NCBI GenBank assembly: GCA_041821185.1
Contig: JBGUBD010000006.1
Span: 186,001-250,000 of the forward strand
Direction: 5' to 3'
DNA length: 64,000 nucleotides
Origin: Phycisphaerales bacterium AB-hyl4
GTDB lineage: Bacteria; Planctomycetota; Phycisphaerae; Phycisphaerales; Phycisphaeraceae
Shown: in pieces, positions 16,583-25,495 of the stretch
How the letters are laid out: each line of letters begins with the position of its first letter
Position numbering within the stretch: position 1 is the stretch's first letter
Program-made: the position numbers and the translations under genes
Notes under the pieces: model-generated
Seen by the model: the letters and a program-made list of their open reading frames with translations, nothing else
What the model was told of the DNA's origin: nothing
Databases searched by the model: none

Positions 16583-17083
16583 GTACGACTGCATCTCAAA
16601 CGCCTGCACGAACAGGGACTGGCAAGCAGCACTGCACAATCCCGGCCAATGGGACGTCCGGCGCAGATGTGGGAGTTGACCGACCAGGCCGACAGGCTGT
16701 TCCCCTCCGGCTATGCGGAATTGACGCTCGACCTGGTGCAGTCGATGCAGCATGCGTTCGGGGCGCGGGGGATGCACAAAATTCTTGCGGTGCGGAAGCA
16801 GCAGCAGAAACAGGCCTACCTGGAGCGCATGAAAACGCGAAAGTCGCTAGCCGGCCGACTCAGTGTGCTGGCAGACATCCGCACACGTGAAGGCTACATG
16901 GCCGAGGTGCTGCGAAATGAAGACGGCTCATATGACTTGATTGAAAAGCACTGCCCTATCTGCGTGGTGGCGAAAAACTGCACCGATTTGTGCTGGAACG
17001 AGTGGGAGTTGTTCGAGGAAGTGCTCGGCGACAATGTCAAGATCGCCCGCACCGAGCATCTCGTTCAAGGCGCCCGCCGATGA
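16583..17083 (+). pseudogene. SufR/COG2345-type HTH regulator, N-terminus removed by an IS
   Basis: In frame from the IS end the sequence reads VRLHLKRLHEQGLA (recognition helix and wing of the HTH), then MGRPAQMWELTDQADRLFPS, ELTLDLVQSMQHAFGARGMH and REGYMAEVLRNEDGSYDLIE. It ends with the cysteine cluster HCPICVVAKNCTDLC and ARTEHLVQGARR. These are hallmarks of the SufR-like iron-sulfur-sensing repressors. The first ~30 residues of the HTH are replaced by IS sequence. An ATG at 16649 could start a 144-residue headless product, which would lack most of the DNA-binding domain. No suf genes follow. Confidence 0.78.
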
Positions 17084-17333
17084 GTGTACCGGGTCACGAC
17101 GAACGCCGGCGTAAAACAGTGAAGAACAGCATCGGGCCTGCCCCGCTGAAAGCCAAAGGCGCTTATCTGCCTTGGAGCTGCTCGAATTATGCGGGACGAC
17201 CTGCTCGCGATAGACTAATCCTGCAGCCACCGGCCAGCGTCGCCGCGAGCCATACGGAACCCCCGGGTGCCGCGACCTTGTCGCTGCGGCAGCCCTTTCA
17301 TCGCATCATGATCAAACGTCGGAGGGATCAATT

Positions 17334-17903
17334 ATGGATCCGGCAACCGTGATTCTCCTGCTCGTGCTTCTGGGTCTGATCGTGATCGTCGGCCTTTGGG
17401 TCGCGATGGCGTACAACCGCCTGGTGCGCAAGCGCGTGCAGGCTGAAAACGCATGGTCTCAGATCGACGTGCAACTCAAACGCCGACACGACCTGATCCC
17501 TAACCTCGTCGAAACGGTCAAGGGCTATGCCAGCCACGAGCGCGAAACGCTTGAGTCGGTCATCCGTGCCCGGCAGCAGGCGGTCGACGCATCGGGCATC
17601 CAGGACCAGGCCCAGGCGGAAAACCTGCTCACCGGTGCGCTGCGGCAACTGTTCGCCCTCTCCGAAAGCTACCCCGACCTCAAGGCCAACCAGAACTTCA
17701 TGAAGCTTCAGGAAGAGCTCACCGGCACGGAGAACCGCATCGGCTTCGCGCGACAACACTTCAACAACACCGTCGGTCAGTACAACACGGCCGTCCAGCA
17801 GTTCCCCACCAATGTGATTGCGGGCACGTTCGGTTTCCAGCAGCGCGACTTCTTCGAGATCGAAGACCCGGGCCACCGCGAAGCGCCCGAAGTGAAATTC
17901 TGA
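17334..17903 (+). CDS. LemA family protein
   Basis: The 189-residue product starts with one membrane helix (VILLLVLLGLIVIVGLWVAM). The LemA signature follows: YNRLVRKRVQAENAWSQIDV, LKRRHDLIPNLVETVKGYA, ARQQAVDA, LRQLFALSESYPDLKANQNF, RIGFARQHFNNTVGQYN. A GGAGGG ribosome site lies 7 bp before the ATG. LemA proteins are membrane-anchored helical bundles of unclear role, often encoded beside HtpX-type M48 proteases, as here. The pair probably works in membrane or envelope quality control. Confidence 0.93.
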   Translation: MDPATVILLLVLLGLIVIVGLWVAMAYNRLVRKRVQAENAWSQIDVQLKRRHDLIPNLVETVKGYASHERETLESVIRARQQAVDASGIQDQAQAENLLTGALRQLFALSESYPDLKANQNFMKLQEELTGTENRIGFARQHFNNTVGQYNTAVQQFPTNVIAGTFGFQQRDFFEIEDPGHREAPEVKF

Positions 17904-17946
17904 ACGTGTGGGTTACACCAGGTGGAAAGCGCAGAGGCGATCAGCC

Positions 17947-18990
17947 ATGAGCAAAGGGCAAGCGACGATTCACGCCTATCCACCGGGCACGACGTTTCAC
18001 GATCTGATTCGCCGAAACAAGCGCAACAGCGTCTTCCTGGTGCTGCTGATGATGGTGCTGGCGGCGGCGCTGTTCATGGCTGTGGCGGCGGCGTTGATGG
18101 CGTTCACCGCGGAAGCGATCGGGTGGGAGGGGTTGGCATTGGCCGGCGGTCTGGCTGTGGTGGTGGTGACGGTGGCGAGCTTATGGAGTTACTACCGCGG
18201 CGGGCGGGCAATGCTGCGTGCCAGCGGGGCCAGCAAGGTCGAGCGTGATCAGGACCTGGAGTTGTTCAACGTCGTCGAGGAACTGACCCTCGCCGCCGGC
18301 CTGCCGATGCCGGAGGTGTATCTGATCCCGAGCAAGGCGCTCAACGCCTTCGCCACCGGCCGAGACCCCGAGCACGCGGCGGTGGCGATCACCACCGGCC
18401 TGCGGGCGAAGCTCACCCGGGATGAAATGCAGGCGGTGATGGCTCATGAGCTGGCGCACGTCCGCCACTACGACATTCGGCTGACGATGATGGTCGCCAC
18501 ACTTGCCGGGCTGATCGTGATGACCGCCGCGACACTGCAACGGTCGGTCTTCTACGGCAGCATGGGCCGACGACGTCACGGACGGATGGGCCGGCATCGC
18601 GGCGGGATCCAACTCGGCGGTGGCGGCGGCGGCCGAAGCGGCAAGGGCGGCGGCGGGTTGGTGATCGTGCTCGCGGTGGTGGCGGTGGTGCTGATGATCA
18701 TCGCGCCGATCCTGGCGCGGATGATCCAGATGGCGGTCAGCCGACAGCGCGAATACCTCGCCGACGCCGGTGCCGTGGAACTGACCCGACACCCGCAGGC
18801 CCTCGCCAGCGCGTTGAGCAAGCTCGTCGCCGACCACACGCCGCTGAAGCAGGCCAACGACGCGACGGCCCATGCGTACATCGTGAACCCGATCCTCAAT
18901 GCACGCCACAAGGAAAACTGGGCGTCCATGATGAGCACGCATCCCCCGGTGAAAGATCGCATCGACCGTATCCTGGCGCTGGCGCAATAA
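17947..18990 (+). CDS. M48-family membrane metalloprotease (HtpX-like)
   Basis: The 347-residue product has two N-terminal membrane helices (FLVLLMMVLAAALFMAVAAA; LALAGGLAVVVVTVASLW). The zinc site AVMAHELAHVRHYD (HExxH plus following His) comes next, then a Gly-rich loop (GGGGGGRSGKGGGG), a further helix (LVIVLAVVAVVLMIIAPILA) and the distal REYLADAGAVELTRHP supplying the third metal ligand. It ends STHPPVKDRIDRILAL, the usual M48 finish. The start at 17947 matches family length. It follows lemA by 43 bp, a common pairing. Role: degradation of misfolded membrane proteins. Confidence 0.93.
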   Translation: MSKGQATIHAYPPGTTFHDLIRRNKRNSVFLVLLMMVLAAALFMAVAAALMAFTAEAIGWEGLALAGGLAVVVVTVASLWSYYRGGRAMLRASGASKVERDQDLELFNVVEELTLAAGLPMPEVYLIPSKALNAFATGRDPEHAAVAITTGLRAKLTRDEMQAVMAHELAHVRHYDIRLTMMVATLAGLIVMTAATLQRSVFYGSMGRRRHGRMGRHRGGIQLGGGGGGRSGKGGGGLVIVLAVVAVVLMIIAPILARMIQMAVSRQREYLADAGAVELTRHPQALASALSKLVADHTPLKQANDATAHAYIVNPILNARHKENWASMMSTHPPVKDRIDRILALAQ

Positions 18991-19178
18991 GCATTTGATG
19001 ATGTTCGACGGCGTGATGGACAAGCTTATGCAGCGCGACAGCCTGCTAGTTTTTTGGCAAATGAATGCTTATGGTTCTTCACGTGCCAAACGTTGGCGGC
19101 CTGCTTGTCGGCAAACGTCTTGATCATGCCCCATACAACGCACCGCGTTAGTAACGCCAAGCGTTGTGGCCAAACTAG
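18991..19178. other. intergenic, target region of the IS5-like insertion
   Basis: No gene recognised. The stretch ends in CTAG (19175-19178), the left copy of the target duplication. Confidence 0.5.
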
Positions 19179-20013
19179 CTGCTACGGACATTCATTCGGT
19201 GTCGTGATGCCGGCGGCGAGCCAAATGAAGCTGGCGAAGTTGGCGACTTTCTTTTCGTAGCGGGTGGCGATGCGCCGACACTGCTTGATCCGCCGAAAGA
19301 ATCGCTCGATGACGTTGCGGTGTTTGTAGCGTTGACGGTCATAGCGCTTCCTGCGCTTGCGGGTAGGGTTGGGCTTGATGCACGCCCGGGCTTTCATCTG
19401 GCGAATCAACCGGCGGATCGCGTTGCTGTCATACGCCGCGTCGGCCAGGACGTGGTGAACATGCAGGCCTTCGAGCAGCGCCGGGGCCTGCGGGGCGTCG
19501 CCGCGTTGGCCGGGCGTGAGGATCAGACGCAGCAATTGGCCGCGATCGTTGACCGCCGCATGCGGCTTGCTGGTCAGCCCGCCGCGTGTCGGCGTCGTGT
19601 TTTTTTCACCTCGTCGCCGGCGTCCTGTGGACGCGGTCGGATGCGCTTTGACGCTGGTGGCATCCAGTTGCACCTCGTCGTGCTCACCCGCCAGGTCCGC
19701 CTCGCCGAGCGCCCGGCCGACCCGTTCCCACACGCCGGCCGCACACCAGCGGTCGTATCGCTTCCAGATGGTGTTGGGCCTGCCGAACCGCTCGGGCAGG
19801 TCGCCCAAGGGATACCGGTCTTGAGCACGTAGAGCACCGCGTTGACGAACAAGCGGTTGTCGCTCGCCGTGCGGCCGGGATCGCCGACCTTGCCCGGCAA
19901 CAGGTGCTGAATGCGGTCCCATTGCTCATCCGTGAGTTCGTGGCGTCGTCGCATGATGGCCCTCCATGGCCAAATCAAACCATAGGCGGACCTGCGGGGA
20001 ATGTCCGTAGCAG
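19179..20013 (-). mobile_element. complete IS5-like (IS427-group type) insertion sequence
   Basis: Perfect 15-bp terminal inverted repeats, CTGCTACGGACATTC at 19179-19193 and its complement at 19999-20013, enclose 835 bp with one transposase. Both ends are flanked by CTAG (19175-19178 and 20014-20017), the 4-bp YTAR target duplication known for the IS5 family. The intact ends and duplication suggest a recent insertion. Confidence 0.92.
19182..19954 (-). CDS. IS5-family transposase in two frames
   Basis: From the ATG at 19954 (after GGAGGG) the first frame reads [20 protein letters not shown] and continues to [14 protein letters not shown]. The rest of the DDE transposase lies in another frame: [89 protein letters not shown]. 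The switch is near 19810 (CCTTGGGCGACCTG), where one more G would restore a single frame. IS427-group elements often use programmed frameshifting, but the usual A-rich slippery site is not seen, so this may instead be a one-base loss. The acidic residues ([19 protein letters not shown]) are present. Confidence 0.85.
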
Positions 20014-20017
20014 CTAG

Positions 20018-20241
20018 TCGATCTGCCGCCGTACCATTACGGGGTTGTGTTCACGAAGCGTTGAGCGCTCACGATCGCTGATGGGGCCGCTCATCCTGGC
20101 TCGCGCTCTGATGCATTTCCGCGGGGCACCGAAATCCGATGAAGCGGCAGACTGCTACAATTTACATCATCGCTTCCACTGGGTCGTCGTTACTGTTGGG
20201 AGTCGGAGTACATTGGCTAAAATCCATCTGGGATGCGGTGC
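20018..20241. other. upstream region of the polysaccharide cluster
   Basis: No gene recognised. TACAAT at 20156-20161 is a possible -10 element for the first gene of the cluster, without a clear -35. Confidence 0.35.
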
Positions 20242-21993
20242 ATGATGAGCAATACACCTGTCACGACAGCGGATCGGAATCTGCCTCTGATCGTCATTGG
20301 TGCGGGGGGGCATGCGCGTGTTTTGCTGGATCTGTTGCGAAGTCTTGGCCGACAGGTGTTTTTCATCACGGACCATGATTCTGCTCAGCACGGCAGGACG
20401 ATTGAAGGCGTGCTCGTACGGGGAGGTGACGACGCGGTATTCGAGCACGCGCCCAATTCTGTGCGTCTGGTGAATGGCATCGGCTCGGTGTGTTTGCCCC
20501 AAATTCGTCGCCGTGTGTTCGAGCGATTTACGAAGGAGGGTTATCAGTTCGCAACACTGATTCACCCCTCGGCGACCGTGTCGCAATCGGTCCGGCTGGA
20601 ACAGGGGGTGCAGATCATGGCGAACGCGACGATCCAGCCCGGCGTCAGGCTCGGCCGAAACACGTTGATCAACACCACGGCGTCGATCGACCACGACTGC
20701 ATCGTGGAGGATCATGTTCACATTGCACCGGGCGTGACCCTCAGTGGCAATGTGACGGTGGGCGATACCAGCCACCTGGGAACCGGTGCGACGGTGATTC
20801 AGGGGGTTCAACTGGGCGATCACGTGCTGGTCGGGGCGGGCGCGGTCGTGGTGAGGGCGGTCGCTGCTCGCACGAGGGTGATCGGTGTGCCGGCCCGGCA
20901 GGTGGGCGATGCCGACCGCGCCGATATGGCAAACGAGCCGACGGTTGGCGGGGCGAGCCCACGGTTCAACGTCATGCTTTCGGCGGCCGGCCGACGCGTT
21001 GCGTTGCTCAAGTTGCTACAGCAATCGCTGAGTGAATTGAGGCAGGACAGCTACGTGGTGGCGACAGATATCTCACGTTGCAGCTCGGCCTTTCAGTTGG
21101 CCGAGGTCGGTTGTCTGGTTCCCAGTTACTCCAGCGCCGATTGTCTTGAGCAGATGCTCGAAATCTGTCGGACCCACGCGGTTCGCCTCATTGTGCCCAC
21201 CATCGATCCGGACCTGAGTTTCTTCAGTCAACACCAGCGGAGGTTCGAGCAGATCGGCGCGCAGATCATGATTGGATCGGTCGAGACGATCCGCATCTGC
21301 AACGATAAGCAGATGACGCACGACTGGCTGGTCGCGCATGACTTTCCGACCATGCGGCAAACCAGCGCGACGGCGCTTCTCGACGATGCGAGCGACTGGC
21401 GTTTTCCGCTGTTTGCCAAACCGCGACGTGGCTCATCCTCGACGGGCGCCACGGTGGTGCGAGACATCAATGAACTGCGCATCGTGACCGCGGCAGGCGA
21501 CTACATCGTCCAGGAACTTGCCGCCGGGCAGGAATATACCGTTGATGTGTATGTTGACCGGCAGGGCCGATGTCGATGCGCCGTGCCGCGACAACGACTG
21601 GAAACTCGAGGCGGTGAGGTGAGCAAGGGGGTCACTGTTCGTTGTGAGCCGGTGCAGGAACTTGCTTGTCACATTGCCGAGGCGCTTCCGGGCGCGTGGG
21701 GGGTAATGAACGTGCAGGTGTTTTTTGATGCGCGGACGCAGGCAATGCAGGTCTGCGAAATCAACGCGCGCTTCGGCGGCGGCTACCCGCTGACTCATCA
21801 GGCCGGTGCTCCAATGACGCGATGGATGATCCGCGAGGCACAGGGGCTGTCGATCGATGCTGCGAAAAACGAGTGGGCCGAGGGTCTGGTCATGCTTCGC
21901 TATGACGAAGCGGTGTTTGTTTCCCGCGATCAGGCTGGGTTGTCGGTGAACAACGTACCTGCCGCCGCGAAGTCGTTACCGTCCGAGGCCTGA
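20242..21993 (+). CDS. PglD/NeuD-like sugar acetyltransferase fused to an ATP-grasp enzyme
   Basis: Residues ~10-220 form a PglD/NeuD-type acyltransferase: an N-terminal Rossmann-like segment (LIVIGAGGHARVLLDLLRSL), then left-handed beta-helix repeats (IHPSATVSQSVRLEQGVQIM; IDHDCIVEDHVHIAPGVTLS; VGAGAVVVRAV). The repeat domain uses acetyl-CoA to acetylate an amino-sugar nucleotide. Residues ~240-580 form a carbamoyl-phosphate-synthase-like ATP-grasp: FNVMLSAAGRRVALLKLLQQ; KQMTHDWLVAHDFPTM; FPLFAKPRRGSSSTGATVV; VQELAAGQEYTVDVYVDRQG; VCEINARFGGGYPLTHQAGA. The two activities in one chain suggest acetylation and ATP-driven amide or ligase chemistry on the same sugar. ATG 20242 has GGGA 8 bp upstream; 20233 and 20245 are alternatives. 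First gene of the glycan cluster. Confidence 0.85.
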   Translation: MMSNTPVTTADRNLPLIVIGAGGHARVLLDLLRSLGRQVFFITDHDSAQHGRTIEGVLVRGGDDAVFEHAPNSVRLVNGIGSVCLPQIRRRVFERFTKEGYQFATLIHPSATVSQSVRLEQGVQIMANATIQPGVRLGRNTLINTTASIDHDCIVEDHVHIAPGVTLSGNVTVGDTSHLGTGATVIQGVQLGDHVLVGAGAVVVRAVAARTRVIGVPARQVGDADRADMANEPTVGGASPRFNVMLSAAGRRVALLKLLQQSLSELRQDSYVVATDISRCSSAFQLAEVGCLVPSYSSADCLEQMLEICRTHAVRLIVPTIDPDLSFFSQHQRRFEQIGAQIMIGSVETIRICNDKQMTHDWLVAHDFPTMRQTSATALLDDASDWRFPLFAKPRRGSSSTGATVVRDINELRIVTAAGDYIVQELAAGQEYTVDVYVDRQGRCRCAVPRQRLETRGGEVSKGVTVRCEPVQELACHIAEALPGAWGVMNVQVFFDARTQAMQVCEINARFGGGYPLTHQAGAPMTRWMIREAQGLSIDAAKNEWAEGLVMLRYDEAVFVSRDQAGLSVNNVPAAAKSLPSEA

Positions 21994-22019
21994 AGGGGCA
22001 TATCGTTATTGGAAACACC

Positions 22020-22778
22020 ATGAGCCGGGCACTGATCCTGTTCGACATTGACGGCACGCTGATGCTCACCGGCGGTGCGGGAAGCCGATGCCTCCGCCGG
22101 GCGGGCCGGGCCATCCTCGGCGAAGCCTTTCAATGGTGCCCGGTGCAATCCGGGCTGCTCGACCCGCAGATTTTCGCCCAACTGGCTCAACATAATGGTG
22201 TTGATCAACCGGACTTACTGCACGACATGTTCCGCAAATGTTACCTGCGCGAACTGGAGCAGGAACTGGCGCACATCGGCGATGACGTCGTGGTGCTGCC
22301 GGGCGTACGAGCGTTGCTCGATGCGTTGCTGACCCGTGCACACGAGTATGGCGATGTGACGCTCGGCTTGCTTAGTGGCAACTACCGCCGTGCCGCCGAG
22401 CTCAAGCTTGCCGCTGCCCACCTTGACTGGGCTACCTTCACCATCACCGCACTGGCGGAAGATGGGCAAAGCCGTGACGACCTCCCCTTGGCGGCCATGC
22501 GACAGTACCAGGGACTGAAAGGCACGCCCGTGCGGGCGCGGCACGTCGTGATCATCGGCGACACTCCGCGCGACGTGGCGTGCGCCAAGGCGCATGCGTG
22601 CCAAATCATCGCCGTGGCCACCGGGTTTTACAGCATGGAGCAACTACGAGCCGCCGGTGCCCGGCACGTGCTGCCGAACCTGGCGCATCCCGATGCCTTC
22701 CATTATGTGATGCGTTGTGCAGGGCTGATGGCGGATCAGCCTGTGGACGACGGCGATCAATCGTCGACCAGCACGTAG
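22020..22778 (+). CDS. HAD-superfamily hydrolase (phosphatase)
   Basis: The 252-residue product has the HAD motifs: DIDGTL (residues 10-15) with the nucleophile Asp, LLSGNYRRAAELKL (motif II region), and VVIIGDTPRDVACAKAH (motif IV acidic pair). The cap is inserted after motif I (C1-type). Family members remove phosphate from sugar phosphates or phosphoglycolate. Located 26 bp after the PglD/ATP-grasp gene and before the aminotransferase gene, it may dephosphorylate a sugar intermediate. The specific substrate is not visible. Confidence 0.85.
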   Translation: MSRALILFDIDGTLMLTGGAGSRCLRRAGRAILGEAFQWCPVQSGLLDPQIFAQLAQHNGVDQPDLLHDMFRKCYLRELEQELAHIGDDVVVLPGVRALLDALLTRAHEYGDVTLGLLSGNYRRAAELKLAAAHLDWATFTITALAEDGQSRDDLPLAAMRQYQGLKGTPVRARHVVIIGDTPRDVACAKAHACQIIAVATGFYSMEQLRAAGARHVLPNLAHPDAFHYVMRCAGLMADQPVDDGDQSSTST

Positions 22779-22881
22779 AGATCGCCTCCGGCCCCCCCCA
22801 CGGCCGATCGTCCTTTTATCGTGGTGCGGGCGGATGTAACCGGTTCATTGGCTCACAGCGTAACACACTGCCTCGGGGGCC

Positions 22882-22911
22882 TTTTCAATAAACGAGTTCC
22901 GCGGCTATAAT
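22882..22911 (+). promoter_or_regulatory. candidate promoter for the LegC-type aminotransferase
   Basis: A consensus TATAAT at 22906-22911 lies 55 bp before the ATG. TTTTCA (22882-22887) is a weak -35 at 18 bp spacing. Confidence 0.45.
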
Positions 22912-22966
22912 CACGTTCCATTGCCCCAGATACGTTCAACCCATTTTTACTGGCCAGGCACGTTTC

Positions 22967-24166
22967 ATGACCACACCCGCCAGCAGCAGCCTCGACCTCG
23001 GCACCGTGCTTCACGCCGTTGGGCAGGTCCTGCAAAACGTCGACCCTCCCGTACCGCTGCACACGCCCACTTTCGCTGGCAACGAGTGGGGCTATGTCAA
23101 AGAATGCATTGACACCGGCTGGGTCTCTTCCGCAGGCGCGTATGTGACGCGATTCGAAGAGGCGATTCAGGCCTACACCGGGGCAAAGCATGCTGTGGCT
23201 GTGGTCAACGGCACTGCCGCGCTGCACATCACTCTCCGCCTCGCCGGCGTCCAGGCCGACGACGAAGTGCTCGCCCCCTCGCTCACCTTTGTTGCCACCG
23301 CCAATGCCATTAACTACTGCCAGGCCACCCCGCACTTCGTCGAGGTGAACGAAGTGACGCTCGGTGTCTGCCCGCAACGGCTCGCTGACTACCTTGGCGC
23401 CAATGCCGAGCGCCGCGCGGGGACGCTCCACAACCGCCACACTGGCAAACGCATCGCAGCCCTCGTCTGTATGCACGCTTTCGGCCATCCCTGCGACATG
23501 GCCAGCCTGCTCGAGGTCTGCCAACGCTACAACCTCCCCCTCGTCGAAGACGCCGCCGAGTCGCTCGGCTCGTTCTACAACAACCAGCACACCGGCACAC
23601 TCGGCAGGCTCGGCATCCTCAGCTTTAATGGCAACAAGATCATCAGCACCGGCGGCGGCGGGGCCATCCTCACCAACGATGATGAACTCGCCGCCACGGC
23701 CCGACACATCACCACCACGGCCAAGCTCCCCCACGCCTGGGCCTACGTCCACGATCAGGTCGGCTACAACTACCGCCTGCCGAACCTCAACGCCGCACTC
23801 GGCGTCGCGCAGATGGAACAGTTGCCCAACCTCGTCGAGCAGAAGCGCCGGATCGCTCAGCGATACCTCGACGCGTTCGCCGACGTCGAGGGCGCGACCA
23901 TCCTCGCCGAGCCGACCAATGCCCGCAGCAACTACTGGCTCAACGCCCTCGTACTCGATGCGAAATGCGCCGCCGCCCACGCCGACCTGCTCCAGGCCAT
24001 GCACGATCGTCAGTGGCTCGTTCGGCCGATCTGGATGCCCATGCACCGGCTTGGCATGTACCAGCACTGCCCACGCGCTCAGCTCAGCGTCACCGAATCG
24101 CTCGCCGCACGCGTGGTCAATCTGCCCAGTAGTGCTCATCTGGCACAGCAGATTGGTGGCGCGTAA
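22967..24166 (+). CDS. DegT/DnrJ/EryC1 PLP-dependent sugar aminotransferase (LegC type)
   Basis: The 399-residue product carries the DegT fold signatures: PTFAGNEWGYVKECIDTGWV, TGAKHAVAVVNGTAALHITL, LAPSLTFVATANAINYCQAT, the PLP-contacting VEDAAESLGSFYNNQHTGTL and the catalytic lysine in ILSFNGNKIISTGGGG. The N-terminal segment and the SAGAYVTRFEE region resemble LegC enzymes, which place an amino group on a 4-keto-6-deoxy UDP-sugar. The dehydratase gene that would make that substrate follows 130 bp later. Product: an amino-dideoxy sugar nucleotide for the surface glycan. Confidence 0.88.
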   Translation: MTTPASSSLDLGTVLHAVGQVLQNVDPPVPLHTPTFAGNEWGYVKECIDTGWVSSAGAYVTRFEEAIQAYTGAKHAVAVVNGTAALHITLRLAGVQADDEVLAPSLTFVATANAINYCQATPHFVEVNEVTLGVCPQRLADYLGANAERRAGTLHNRHTGKRIAALVCMHAFGHPCDMASLLEVCQRYNLPLVEDAAESLGSFYNNQHTGTLGRLGILSFNGNKIISTGGGGAILTNDDELAATARHITTTAKLPHAWAYVHDQVGYNYRLPNLNAALGVAQMEQLPNLVEQKRRIAQRYLDAFADVEGATILAEPTNARSNYWLNALVLDAKCAAAHADLLQAMHDRQWLVRPIWMPMHRLGMYQHCPRAQLSVTESLAARVVNLPSSAHLAQQIGGA

Positions 24167-24296
24167 TTCATGAACCAGGACCGTATTGCGTGTTTTTAAT
24201 CAGGTCGGGCCACTATCGCGCCGATGAATAATCGGGTACTCTCGCAGGCTTGATCCCGTGCCCCCGGAACCCCGGCCTCTGGAGCTTCACGCCCCC

Positions 24297-25493
24297 ATGA
24301 CTGAAGACGTCATCCTCAAACTCATCGGCCGAACCGAGCCGCTGTTCAGCGAAGACCTCGCCCGTGTCGGTGACGAACTCGCCCAACGCATCCGTGACTC
24401 ACGACTGCTGGTCATCGGCGGTGCAGGCTCCATCGGCGGGGCTGTCGTCAAAGAGCTGTTCCAACGCTCGCCCAAGGCCCTGCATGTTATTGACATCAAC
24501 GAAAACAACCTCACCGAGATCGTCCGCGATGTCCGCAGTTCCTATGGCTACATTGAAGGCGACTTTCGCACCTTCTGCCTCGACTGCCACACCGACCTCT
24601 TCGATGCCTTCATCAAAGCCCAGGACCGCTACGATATCGTCCTGAACTTCTCCGCCCTCAAGCACGTGCGCAGCGAGAAAGATCCTTTTACCCTCATGCG
24701 CATGATCGACGTCAACATCTTTGGCACCCAGCGCACCATCGATGCCGCCGCCGCCAGCGGCTGCCCTCGCTACTTCTGCGTCTCCACCGACAAGGCCTCC
24801 AACCCCGTCAATATGATGGGGGCCTCCAAGCGCATCATGGAAATGTTCCTCACACGCGCCAGTAAGCAGATCGAAGTCTCCAGTGCCCGCTTCGCCAACG
24901 TCGCCTTCTCCGACGGTAGCCTCCCGTTCGGCTGGCTTCGTCGGCTGGAAAAACGTCAGCCGCTCGCCGCGCCAAATGATGTGCGCCGTTACTTCGTTAC
25001 TGACCGTGAAGGTGCGATGCTTTGCCTGCTGTCCACCTTCTTCGGCCACAACCGCGACCTGTTCTTCCCAAAGCTCAGCGAGAAACTCCACCTGATCACC
25101 TTCGCCGACATGGCCCGCCGCTTCCTCGCCGACCTTGGCTACGAGCCGGTTGAATGCGAGACGGAAGACGACGCGCGCGCGAAGGTAGCCGAGCTTGCGC
25201 CGCAGAAGAAATGGCCCTGCTATTTCTTCACCAGCGACACCACTGGCGAGAAAGATTTCGAAGAATTCTACACCGACGAAGAGCAGGTCGACTGGGACCG
25301 CTTCATCGACGCAGGCGTCGTGCAGAACGAGGTAAACTGGGACGAAACGAAGCTCACCCGCTTCGTCGAACAGATCCGCGCCATGCGACAGGCCGGCCAG
25401 TGGACCAAGCCGCAGTTGGTGGAATTGTTCAACGACACGCTCAACACCTTCGCTCACGCGGAGAAGCACCGATACCTCGACGAGCGGATGTAA
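24297..25493 (+). CDS. NDP-sugar 4,6-dehydratase-like SDR (LegB/FlaA1 type)
   Basis: The product is an extended short-chain dehydrogenase: Rossmann motif LVIGGAGSIGGAVVKELF, acidic adenosine-binding DINENNLTEIV, and active-site region YFCVSTDKASNPVNMMGASK. A Met sits where classical epimerases have Tyr, as in FlaA1/PglF/CapD-type 4,6-dehydratases acting on UDP-GlcNAc. ARFANVAFSDGSLPFGWLRR follows. The long C-terminal part (FADMARRFLADLGYEPVECE; TGEKDFEEFYTDEEQVDW) suits the LegB-like branch. The ATG at 24297 fits the family start; an in-frame GTG at 24258 would add 13 residues. It feeds the LegC-type aminotransferase encoded just upstream. Confidence 0.87.
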   Translation: MTEDVILKLIGRTEPLFSEDLARVGDELAQRIRDSRLLVIGGAGSIGGAVVKELFQRSPKALHVIDINENNLTEIVRDVRSSYGYIEGDFRTFCLDCHTDLFDAFIKAQDRYDIVLNFSALKHVRSEKDPFTLMRMIDVNIFGTQRTIDAAAASGCPRYFCVSTDKASNPVNMMGASKRIMEMFLTRASKQIEVSSARFANVAFSDGSLPFGWLRRLEKRQPLAAPNDVRRYFVTDREGAMLCLLSTFFGHNRDLFFPKLSEKLHLITFADMARRFLADLGYEPVECETEDDARAKVAELAPQKKWPCYFFTSDTTGEKDFEEFYTDEEQVDWDRFIDAGVVQNEVNWDETKLTRFVEQIRAMRQAGQWTKPQLVELFNDTLNTFAHAEKHRYLDERM

Positions 25494-25495
25494 CC

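Noticed and set aside
19320..19832. 170-residue plus-strand open frame inside the IS5-like element
   Set aside because: It is the antisense of the transposase gene.
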